The notes under the pieces are model-generated. The model ran no database searches and was not told the origin of the DNA. It saw nothing but the letters and a program-made list of their open reading frames with translations. From contig CAINHS010000042.1 in assembly GCA_903848955.1 (NCBI GenBank), positions 1 to 34,967 on the forward strand: a stretch of 34,967 nucleotides of DNA, read 5' to 3'. The position numbers were made by a program, and so were the translations under genes. Shown in pieces: positions 7,806 to 14,202 of this stretch (positions are counted from its first letter, which is position 1; the number at the start of each line of letters is the position of its first letter). The DNA is from an uncultured beta proteobacterium (GTDB lineage Bacteria; Pseudomonadota; Gammaproteobacteria; Burkholderiales; Rhodocyclaceae).

Positions 7806-10055
7806 TCAGCCGAAGCCCTTCATGGGGGACAGGCCGATATCGTTGATCTGCGCGGCATAGTCGTTGATCAGTTTGGCGACGCGGGCGTTGTCGGTGATGG
7901 CGACTTCTTCCGTCACCACGCGTTCGGGTTCCAGTCCCAACTGGGTCAGCGTGTCGCCGATCTTGCTCATGCGGTAATAGGCCATCTCGGAACCCTTGAC
8001 GAAATGGCACTGGTAGTCGTCGCCCTTCTTGCAGCCCATCATCATCACGCCGTCGAAACCCTGATTGAGCGCGTCGGTGATCCAGATGGTGTTGACCGAA
8101 CCGAGGCAGCGCACCGGGATGGCGCGGACGTAGGCGGAATAGGTGAGGCGCTGTACGCCGGCCATGTCGAGCGCCGGGTAGGCGTCGTTTTCGCAGGCGA
8201 GGATCAGGATGCGCGGCTTTTCCTCGTCCTCGTCCGGTACATTGACGGCCTTGACCTGCATGCCGACGGTATCGCAGGAGTAGTTCTCGAAGGAGATGAC
8301 GCGCACCGGGCAGGCGCCCATGCAGGTGCCGCAGCGGCGGCAGCGTTCCTCATTGAACACCGGGAAGCGTTTTTCGTCCTCGTCGATGGCGCCGAACGGG
8401 CATTCCACGGTGCAGCGCTTGCACTGGGTGCAGCCCTCGAGGCGGGCTATCGGGTAGGACAGGTCGCCGGCACGCGGATGGGCGGCACGACCTGCGGCGG
8501 CGTTCTCCACCGCCTGGATGGCTTTCATGGCGGCGCCGGTGGCGTCTTCGGTGGCCTGCAGCATGTCCATCGGCCGCCGCATCGGGCCGGCGGCGTAGAT
8601 GCCGGTGCGGCGCGTTTCGTAGGGGAAACAGATGAAGTGCGAGTCGGCGAAGCCATGCTTGAACTGCGGCACGTCCGGTCCCTGCCGGTAGTCGAGATTG
8701 AGGATCGAAATCGTCTTCATCTCGGTGCGCTTCTGCTTGGCTCCCTCGTCGCCGCCTTCGGCCAGAGTGTTGACCTCGGTCCAGGCGTCGAGGTTGACTC
8801 CGGCATTTGCCACCTGGCCGGTGGCGAGCACCACCAGGTCGGCGTCGATCGAGGTCTGCTCGTCAAGGATCAGGTCGGCGAACTCGACCTTGCACGAGTC
8901 GCCGCCGGTGACTTTGGAAGCTTTGCCCTTGGTGAAGATGACGCCCTTTTGCTGGGCGCTGCGATAGAAATCCTCGCCCATGCCGGGCACCCGCAGATCG
9001 TCGTACATGACCACGGTGTCGACTTCCGGGTTGGCATCCTTGAAGTACATCGCCTGCTTGATGCTTGTCGCGCAGCAGTGACCGGAGCAGTAGGGCAGGT
9101 GCGTACCGGTCTCGTCGCGCTGGCCGGCACACTGCACGAACACCACCGACTTAATGTCCTTGCCGTCGGCACGCTTGATGGCGCCGCCGTTGGCCGCCTT
9201 GGCCAGGGCTTCGAGTCCGGCCTGATCAACCACGTTGGCCTGGCCGCCGCCGAGTTCCGGCAGTTTGCCGATGTCATAGGGGGTGAAGCCGCTGGCCTGG
9301 ACGATGGCGCCGACGGTCAGTTCGCTGACGCTGCCGGATTCGGTTGCCAGCTTGATCTTGAAGCGGCCGGGAGCGCCGCCGGTCTCGGCCACGGTCGTGT
9401 TCAGATGGACCTTGATGCGGGCGTTGGCGCCGATGCTGGCCGCCATTTCGGCGACGCCGGTGGCTTGCGGCGCGGCGTAGGGGCCGCTGAAGGGAACGCG
9501 CTTCCACAGCCTGGCGGCAAAGCCGCCGAGCGCATCGGTCTTTTCGACCAGAACGATTTCGTAGCCGGCTTCGGCCGCCGCCAGCGCCGCCGTCATGCCT
9601 GTCATGCCGCCGCCGACGACCAGAATGCTCTTGTTCCGGGTCTGGTCGCGGTTGGCGTTGCCCTTGGGCAGATTCATCTTCTTGATTTCGGCGCAGCCCA
9701 TGCGGATGTAGTCCTCGGCCATTTCCTGGCGGACTTCATCATGCTCGGCGCCTGCGGCGACGACCCAGAGCACGCCCTCGCGCAGATTGGCACGCGACAT
9801 GGCTACCGTCGGGAAGTTGAAGGCTTCGGTCTTGGCGCGGCGCGAACAGGCGGCGATGCAGATATGCGTGACGGCTTCATTGGCGATGTCGTCCCTGATC
9901 ATCTGCACGCCTTCGGCATTGCAGAGGAAGGGATGGCTCTTGACCATGGACATCTTGCCTTCCTTGGTGGCGACCTTCTCCAGGGCGGCCATCTTGAAGG
10001 CGTCGCCGATGCCGCAGCCGGAGCAGATATACGCGGCAAATTTGTTGTCAGCCAT
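7806..10055 (-). CDS. qmoB: QmoB, HdrA-like flavoprotein with ferredoxin and MvhD-type domains
   Basis: The large flavin/Fe-S subunit (749 residues) of the Qmo complex that exchanges electrons with APS reductase. Visible in order: an N-terminal Cys set (YICSGCGIG, C11 and C14; CIAACSRR near 66-72); an FAD Rossmann motif (LVVGGGMTGMTAALAAAE, GGG at 148-150, then EKTDALGG); the HdrA-type segment CAGQRDETGTHLPYCSGHCC; two ferredoxin clusters about residues 541-582 (CTQCKRCTVECP, CRRCGTCMGACP); and a C-terminal MvhD/FlpD-like domain (from PRILILACENDAY to about 700, including MMMGCKKGDDYQCHF) that identifies QmoB rather than QmoA. The ATG at 10055 has GGAGG with a 6-base spacer; the frame extends 14 codons further, without a comparable ribosome site. 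A REP-like repeat separates it from qmoA. Confidence 0.93.
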   Translation of the reverse strand: MADNKFAAYICSGCGIGDAFKMAALEKVATKEGKMSMVKSHPFLCNAEGVQMIRDDIANEAVTHICIAACSRRAKTEAFNFPTVAMSRANLREGVLWVVAAGAEHDEVRQEMAEDYIRMGCAEIKKMNLPKGNANRDQTRNKSILVVGGGMTGMTAALAAAEAGYEIVLVEKTDALGGFAARLWKRVPFSGPYAAPQATGVAEMAASIGANARIKVHLNTTVAETGGAPGRFKIKLATESGSVSELTVGAIVQASGFTPYDIGKLPELGGGQANVVDQAGLEALAKAANGGAIKRADGKDIKSVVFVQCAGQRDETGTHLPYCSGHCCATSIKQAMYFKDANPEVDTVVMYDDLRVPGMGEDFYRSAQQKGVIFTKGKASKVTGGDSCKVEFADLILDEQTSIDADLVVLATGQVANAGVNLDAWTEVNTLAEGGDEGAKQKRTEMKTISILNLDYRQGPDVPQFKHGFADSHFICFPYETRRTGIYAAGPMRRPMDMLQATEDATGAAMKAIQAVENAAAGRAAHPRAGDLSYPIARLEGCTQCKRCTVECPFGAIDEDEKRFPVFNEERCRRCGTCMGACPVRVISFENYSCDTVGMQVKAVNVPDEDEEKPRILILACENDAYPALDMAGVQRLTYSAYVRAIPVRCLGSVNTIWITDALNQGFDGVMMMGCKKGDDYQCHFVKGSEMAYYRMSKIGDTLTQLGLEPERVVTEEVAITDNARVAKLINDYAAQINDIGLSPMKGFG

Positions 10056-10069
10056 GTGCTGCCTCCGCA

Positions 10070-10154
10070 GGGCCGCCCCAAGGGGGCAGCGAGTCATTGC
10101 ATTGGAGCGGGCGCAGCCCGCGAAGCGTGATTGCCCCCTTCCTCGGGAAGGGGG
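10070..10154. repeat. REP-like intergenic repeat, copy 1 (between qmoA and qmoB)
   Basis: Begins with GGGCCGCCCCAAGG, has AGTCAT about 22 bases in, a GC-rich inverted middle (GCGGGCGCAGCCCGC), and closes with a perfect 9-bp hairpin (10134-10142 with 10146-10154, CCCCCTTCC / GGAAGGGGG). Copy 2 at 17933-18019 starts with the same 14 bases, has the same AGTCAT and the same terminal hairpin, with a diverged middle. Both copies lie between subunit genes inside operons. Confidence 0.65.
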
Positions 10155-10172
10155 ACAGAAGGAAGGCTGTCA

Positions 10173-11468
10173 TTACGCGGCCTCCGTCGAAGCAGTTTTG
10201 TAGATCACTTGAATCGCCTTGAGACTGGCCGCCGTGGCACTCTGCACCGAGCGATTGACGTCAAGCGGGCTGGACGCGGCGCCGGCGCCGAACATGCCGC
10301 CATCCCTGGAGCCCTCGATGAAGTTGGACGAATCGAGAATGATGTCCTCGGGCAGCTTCACTCCCGTCACTTCCGCCTCCATGCCGACCGCCAGCACCAC
10401 CAGGTCATGCTCGGTGGCGTAGCGGTGGTAGCCCTCGGTATCGACGCCGTGCAGCACGGGATTGCCGTTTTCCTTGTTCTCGGCGATGCGGGCAACCTTG
10501 GACTTGACGAAACTGACCGTCGGATCCTGCTGCACCATCCGGTAGAAGTCCTCGAGACGGTCGATGGCGCGGATGTCGATATAGTAGATCGTCGACTTGC
10601 CGGCGTTCTCGCCGTCGCCGTAGGCTTCGCGCACGTACTGCGTTTGCTTCAGCGAGGCCATGCAACAGATGCGCGAGCAATGCGGCAGGTGGTTTTCGTC
10701 GCGGGAGCCGGCGCACTGGATGAAGGCGATGTTGCGTGCTTCCTTGCCGTCGCCCGGGCGCAGGATCTTGCCCCCGGTCGGGCCATGTGGGTCGCACAGG
10801 CGCTCGAATTCGACGCTGGTGATGACGTTGGCGTAGCGGTCGTAGCCGTAAGGCTGGATCTTGGCGGCATCGTAAGGCCGCCAACCGGTGGTCCACACTA
10901 CGCTGCCGACGTTGATCTGGATAGTCTCTTCCTTCATGCCGAGGTCGACCGCGCCGTACTTGCAGGCGGCCTTCGCGGCTTCGCCCTCCGCGGTATCGAC
11001 GATCAACGGGTCGATGACGTAGCGTTGCGGGTAGGCCATGGCGTGCGGCAGGTAGGCCGCCTTGACCTTGCTCAGACCGTAGTTGAACGGGTCGGCGACT
11101 TCGCTGGCGACGACCTTGCCGCACTCGCCGCAGGCGGTGCAGTCTGGGGTGACATAGCGCGGCGTCACTTTCAGCGTCACGGCATAGTTGCCTCGCGTAC
11201 CCGAAACGGCGATGACTTCCGTCATGGTCATCACCCGCAGGTTCGGATTGCCCTTGATCCGCTTCAAGTTGATTTCCATTCCGCAGGACGGATGGCACAT
11301 CTTGGGAAAGTAGCGGTAGAGCTGGGCGGTGCGGCCGCCGAGCGAGGGGGTCTTTTCGACCAGGATCACCTGTTTGCCGCATTCAGCGGCTTCGAGGGCG
11401 GCGGTCATGCCGGAAATCCCGCCGCCGACGACCAGAATACCCTGGCTGGTTGCTATTGAAGCCGTCAC
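10173..11468 (-). CDS. qmoA: QmoA, HdrA-like flavoprotein
   Basis: A 431-residue FAD-binding HdrA-like subunit of the quinone-interacting oxidoreductase partner of APS reductase. The FAD motif ILVVGGGISGMTAALEAAE has its GGG at residues 15-17, followed by VEKTPSLGGRTAQL. An iron-sulfur motif (C110, C113, C116, CTACGEC) and the HdrA-type segment CAGSRDENHLPHCSRICC are present. There is no C-terminal MvhD domain, which separates it from QmoB. The start is GTG at 11468, with GGGAG six bases upstream; the overlapping ATG at 11470 is out of frame and is followed at once by TGA. It is the first gene of the minus-strand operon, and the upstream 244 bases hold a palindrome at 11505-11528. The gap to qmoB (117 bases) is filled mostly by the REP-like repeat. 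Confidence 0.93.
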   Translation of the reverse strand: MTASIATSQGILVVGGGISGMTAALEAAECGKQVILVEKTPSLGGRTAQLYRYFPKMCHPSCGMEINLKRIKGNPNLRVMTMTEVIAVSGTRGNYAVTLKVTPRYVTPDCTACGECGKVVASEVADPFNYGLSKVKAAYLPHAMAYPQRYVIDPLIVDTAEGEAAKAACKYGAVDLGMKEETIQINVGSVVWTTGWRPYDAAKIQPYGYDRYANVITSVEFERLCDPHGPTGGKILRPGDGKEARNIAFIQCAGSRDENHLPHCSRICCMASLKQTQYVREAYGDGENAGKSTIYYIDIRAIDRLEDFYRMVQQDPTVSFVKSKVARIAENKENGNPVLHGVDTEGYHRYATEHDLVVLAVGMEAEVTGVKLPEDIILDSSNFIEGSRDGGMFGAGAASSPLDVNRSVQSATAASLKAIQVIYKTASTEAA

Positions 11469-11504
11469 ATCGAGCTCCCACGAAAACGAAGTTTCAGAGA
11501 AGTC

Positions 11505-11528
11505 TAAGGCCCGCGTAAGCGGGCGTTA
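11505..11528 (-). promoter_or_regulatory. Palindrome in the qmoA leader
   Basis: A 6-bp GC stem, GCCCGC-GTAA-GCGGGC (11509-11524), is extended by TAA/TTA arms after one mismatch. It lies about 37 bases upstream of the qmoA GTG. It could be an operator or a leader hairpin of the qmo transcript; nothing distinguishes these from sequence alone. The rest of the 244-base gap to yedE holds no gene that I can support. Confidence 0.35.
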
Positions 11529-11655
11529 AGCCGTAACCAATATGGTGTTGCGTGCCGCGAATTTTATCGGTTGCATGAACTCCGGCCTGTGCAATCTTCC
11601 AATGTTCGAATAGAAAAGCTGAATGCGCGCGCTACGGGTTTGCGCCGGCCTTGCA

Positions 11656-11681
11656 GCCGCCATGCCGGGCCCGATGGCGGC
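11656..11681 (-). terminator. Hairpin after the YeeE/YedE gene
   Basis: Arms GCCGCCAT (11656-11663) and ATGGCGGC (11674-11681) are perfectly complementary, with a further GC-rich palindrome inside the loop. It lies 31 bases past the transporter stop on the minus strand and lacks a T-run, so it may be a weak or factor-dependent terminator. Confidence 0.35.
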
Positions 11682-11712
11682 GGCCGCGGCAAGACTCCCC
11701 CTGGTTGATTTC

Positions 11713-12957
11713 CTACAGCAGGGTAAATTTTTCGGTGGTTTCGTTGTAGCGCACCAGTGCATACCACAGCAGCAGCAGAACGCCCCCGATCAGCAGCGTC
11801 CAGCCCCAACTGCCGAGCATTTCCGGGAGGTAGGCCTGATAGCCGACCCTGGTCATCTCATATACCTCGGTATTGCTGTCATCGATCGTGGTCAGCCCGA
11901 ATTTCTTGAACAGCGCGCTGGCGGTGGAGCCCATCCAGGAAAAAAACAACATCGTCAGCCACAGCTTGACGTGGCCTTCCCCCATGCGCCACAGGGACCC
12001 GGAGGCACAGCCGCCGGCGAAGACCATGCCGATGCCGAAGATCAGGCCGCCCAGCAAGGATCCGATCCAGAACGTGGGAGGAATGGCGCTGTAGGGGTCG
12101 ATCACCTTCTTCTGAAACAGCAGGGCAGCAATCGGAATGCCTATCGCCAGCGCCAGGATTACGGCCTTGGTCATTTCACCCTCTCCGGTCATCAAGGGTT
12201 CGCGAAAGGCGCGGGCGAAGCACAGGCGGGACCGGTGCATGATGAAGCCGATGGCGAAGCCGGCCAGAACGATCACGGCGAGGGACATCAGTTGCCGGTC
12301 GGCGGAGCCGTACCATCGCGTGGCCCAGGTCAAGACGCCGATAACGACGGCGAGTCCCAGCAGGGGGTAGTTTTTTCTGACGCCGTCCGCAATCTTGATT
12401 GCCGGTGGCGCCTGCATGCCCCACTCGATGTGGTCGAGGGTCCACAGCAGCAGTTTGAGGCCGATGGCCGCTCCTGCCAGCAGGCCGGCGCACATGGCCC
12501 AACCCGCAGGCGAGGAGTGCAGCACCGGGTTGAAAAAGCCGCCGGTGGTGCAGCCCCCGGCAAGCGCGGCGCCGATGCCGAGGAGGCTGCCGCCCAGAGC
12601 GGCCCAGATGTACTCGAGCCTGGGCGGCCGGTTGGGATTGAATTGACGCGACAGCAGGGCGGCGGCGAACGCGCCCGACACCAGCATGATGTTCATCAGC
12701 GACATGCGGTGCATGAAAATGCCATCGAGATTCTGCGGGATGCCGAGCAAGGGACCCAGTCCAAGCAGATTGTTGAGCCAGTCGCCCCAGAACCTGACGC
12801 CGCCGAACACCCCCCAGACCATGTCGTTCAGCATCAGGCCGATGATGGCCACCACCAGCAGGATGGCGCCGACAAAGGGCGACCATTCCTCGACGAATAT
12901 CGTTTGGTAGTCTTCCCTGAAGCCGGCCAGCCAGCCCGCGTTGTTATCGCTGCTCAT
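11713..12957 (-). CDS. YeeE/YedE family transporter, probable thiosulfate or other sulfur-compound importer
   Basis: A 414-residue inner-membrane protein with about ten hydrophobic segments, belonging to the YeeE/YedE family (sulphur transport domain), whose member TsuA takes up thiosulfate. It carries the family's repeated Gly-Cys motifs: GAALAGGCTTGGFFNPVLHS in the first half, and MHRSRLCFARAFREP then GMVFAGGCASGSLWRMGEG in the second half, consistent with two related halves and conserved cysteines along the substrate path. The ATG at 12957 has GGAG with a 7-base spacer. The gene lies upstream of qmoA on the same strand, 244 bases apart, so it need not share its transcript. A role in supplying reduced sulfur to this island is inferred from the family and location; the exact substrate cannot be read from sequence. 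Confidence 0.85.
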   Translation of the reverse strand: MSSDNNAGWLAGFREDYQTIFVEEWSPFVGAILLVVAIIGLMLNDMVWGVFGGVRFWGDWLNNLLGLGPLLGIPQNLDGIFMHRMSLMNIMLVSGAFAAALLSRQFNPNRPPRLEYIWAALGGSLLGIGAALAGGCTTGGFFNPVLHSSPAGWAMCAGLLAGAAIGLKLLLWTLDHIEWGMQAPPAIKIADGVRKNYPLLGLAVVIGVLTWATRWYGSADRQLMSLAVIVLAGFAIGFIMHRSRLCFARAFREPLMTGEGEMTKAVILALAIGIPIAALLFQKKVIDPYSAIPPTFWIGSLLGGLIFGIGMVFAGGCASGSLWRMGEGHVKLWLTMLFFSWMGSTASALFKKFGLTTIDDSNTEVYEMTRVGYQAYLPEMLGSWGWTLLIGGVLLLLWYALVRYNETTEKFTLL

Positions 12958-13063
12958 CGTTATTCTCCATGGCTATCGTTGCCCGCAACAAGCTGCTGTG
13001 GCGACCTATATAGGCGTCAGGGGGGCGAGGTGCGGACACGGCAGACGCGATGACATGGTCCGG

Positions 13064-13597
13064 CTACGGGTTGCCCGCCGGCGCGCCGGACAGTTCGCGG
13101 ATCTCGAATGTCAGGGCGTCCAGATCACCGAATATCCAGGTCGCTTTCGGCGCGCCGAGACCGGCGACGGTGCCGGGATTGACCAGCCAGGTGAGGCCGC
13201 CCTTGACGTTGGGCTGTTGCCTGATTTCTGTTTCGTGACTGTGGCCGCAGCAGACCAGATCGTAGTTGCCGGTGCAGGCCATGCCGTGACCGATATGCGG
13301 GTAATGGGTGAGAAAAATCCGCCTGCCGCCGAGTTCGATTTCGGCATCCTGACCGTGGTATTGCAGCAGGTCTTCGGAATGGCAGGCCATGCGGGCGATG
13401 GAGACCGGGTCGCCGAGATTGTTGCCATGCACGGCGTGGATCGGCAGGCCGAGTTTGAGCGAGGCGCGCAACGTGTTGCCGCCGATGATGTCGCCGCAAT
13501 GGATCACCGCCGCGGCGCCTTCGGCCTTGGCGGCAGCGACCGCCGCCGCCATCAGGGGGCCGCGGTCATGGCTGTCGGAGAGGATGCAGACCTTCAT
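13064..13597 (-). CDS. YfcE/MJ0936-like metallophosphoesterase
   Basis: A 177-residue cytoplasmic calcineurin-like phosphoesterase of the small bacterial phosphodiesterase type. The complete two-metal site is visible: D8 and H10 (LSDSHD), D36 (HCGDI), N59/N60 (VHGNN), H98 (LTHYPH) and H119/H121 (CGHSHE). The substrate of this group is not settled; several members hydrolyse only model phosphodiesters. The ATG at 13597 lacks a strong ribosome site. It is 106 bases upstream of the transporter gene and 27 bases downstream of the unknown gene at 13625-14029, on the same strand, so the two small genes probably form a pair. No direct sulfur link can be argued. Confidence 0.85.
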   Translation of the reverse strand: MKVCILSDSHDRGPLMAAAVAAAKAEGAAAVIHCGDIIGGNTLRASLKLGLPIHAVHGNNLGDPVSIARMACHSEDLLQYHGQDAEIELGGRRIFLTHYPHIGHGMACTGNYDLVCCGHSHETEIRQQPNVKGGLTWLVNPGTVAGLGAPKATWIFGDLDALTFEIRELSGAPAGNP

Positions 13598-13624
13598 CGC
13601 TTGCTGCCGTATGTCACTGCCACT

Positions 13625-14029
13625 TCATATCACCAGCGGGCCGTGGTATTCCTCGCCGTTCCCTGGTGCGCCAGCGCCGGCGGCTTCCGGCAGGGCCGCC
13701 GCACGCGTGGCATGGTGGTCGGCCTGGACCTGCAGCAGGGTGGTCAGGCAATCGCCCAGATTGTCATAGACGTCGCGCCCGGTGCCGAACTGCTCATTGG
13801 CCGAGTAGAAAAACTGGCAGCGATAAGCCTGGCCGGCCACTTTGGAGACGATGAACTCGGCGCCCAGTTCGTTCCAGTAAAGCGCCGGGCAGGTGCTCAG
13901 CGTCGCGCTGGCCGGATCGAGTTGCAGTTCGACGTCGGCCGCCTGTAAAGAAACCAGGTGGCCGTAACGCTCGAGCAGAATCCCGTTGGCAAGCTGCCAT
14001 TCGGTATCGGTGAAGTCAGGGATGTTCAT
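13625..14029 (-). CDS. Hypothetical protein
   Basis: A 134-residue acidic soluble protein that I do not recognise. The first 85 or so residues look folded (IPDFTDTEWQLANGILLERYG, later LYWNELGAEFIVSKVAGQAY, RCQFFYSANEQFGTGRDVYD). It has no signal peptide, membrane segment or metal motif. The last 25 residues are Ala/Gly-rich. ATG at 14029 or TTG at 14041 could start it; neither has a clear ribosome site. It is divergent from soeA, whose promoter region starts just upstream, and followed after 27 bases by the phosphoesterase gene. Real coding is suggested by composition and spacing; the function is unknown. Confidence 0.6.
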   Translation of the reverse strand: MNIPDFTDTEWQLANGILLERYGHLVSLQAADVELQLDPASATLSTCPALYWNELGAEFIVSKVAGQAYRCQFFYSANEQFGTGRDVYDNLGDCLTTLLQVQADHHATRAAALPEAAGAGAPGNGEEYHGPLVI

Positions 14030-14098
14030 CGCTATTCGCAATCGAGCAGAGGGACCGGCACTCTACAGCGGCCGGCGCAATTCCGGCAATCATTGTTG

Positions 14099-14127
14099 CT
14101 TATCCAAAAATAGAAATTATCCCCTTG
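14099..14127 (+). promoter_or_regulatory. Candidate regulatory site upstream of soeA, shared with sat
   Basis: The better-conserved copy of the 29-base element at 518-546. Exact direct repeats TTATCC at 14100-14105 and 14117-14122 are separated by 11 bases (17-base period, so on nearly the same DNA face for a dimeric or tandem regulator). A sigma-70-like pair follows (TTGTCG at 14142-14147, TCTAAA at 14165-14170, spacing 17). The element ends 75 bases before the soeA ATG. The regulatory role is inferred. Confidence 0.55.
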
Positions 14128-14202
14128 TACGCAGGCCGCGCTTGTCGTCAGAATGACGGGACTTTCTAAAGTACCGGCTCGCGCCGGTTGCCAGCCCCCT
14201 TC

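Noticed and set aside
8004-10130. 708-codon plus-strand frame over qmoB
   Set aside because: Shadow of qmoB; the minus-strand frame has all the FAD and ferredoxin motifs and ribosome sites.
6252-11468. sHdr (hdrC1B1A-hyp-hdrC2B2) sulfur-oxidation pathway
   Set aside because: Only one hdrB and one hdrC are present, there is no lipoate-binding protein gene, and the flavoproteins are QmoA/QmoB (with an MvhD-type C-terminus in QmoB).
11623-13053. 476-codon plus-strand frame over the YeeE/YedE gene
   Set aside because: Gln/His/Gly-rich translation without domains, antisense to a clear membrane transporter.
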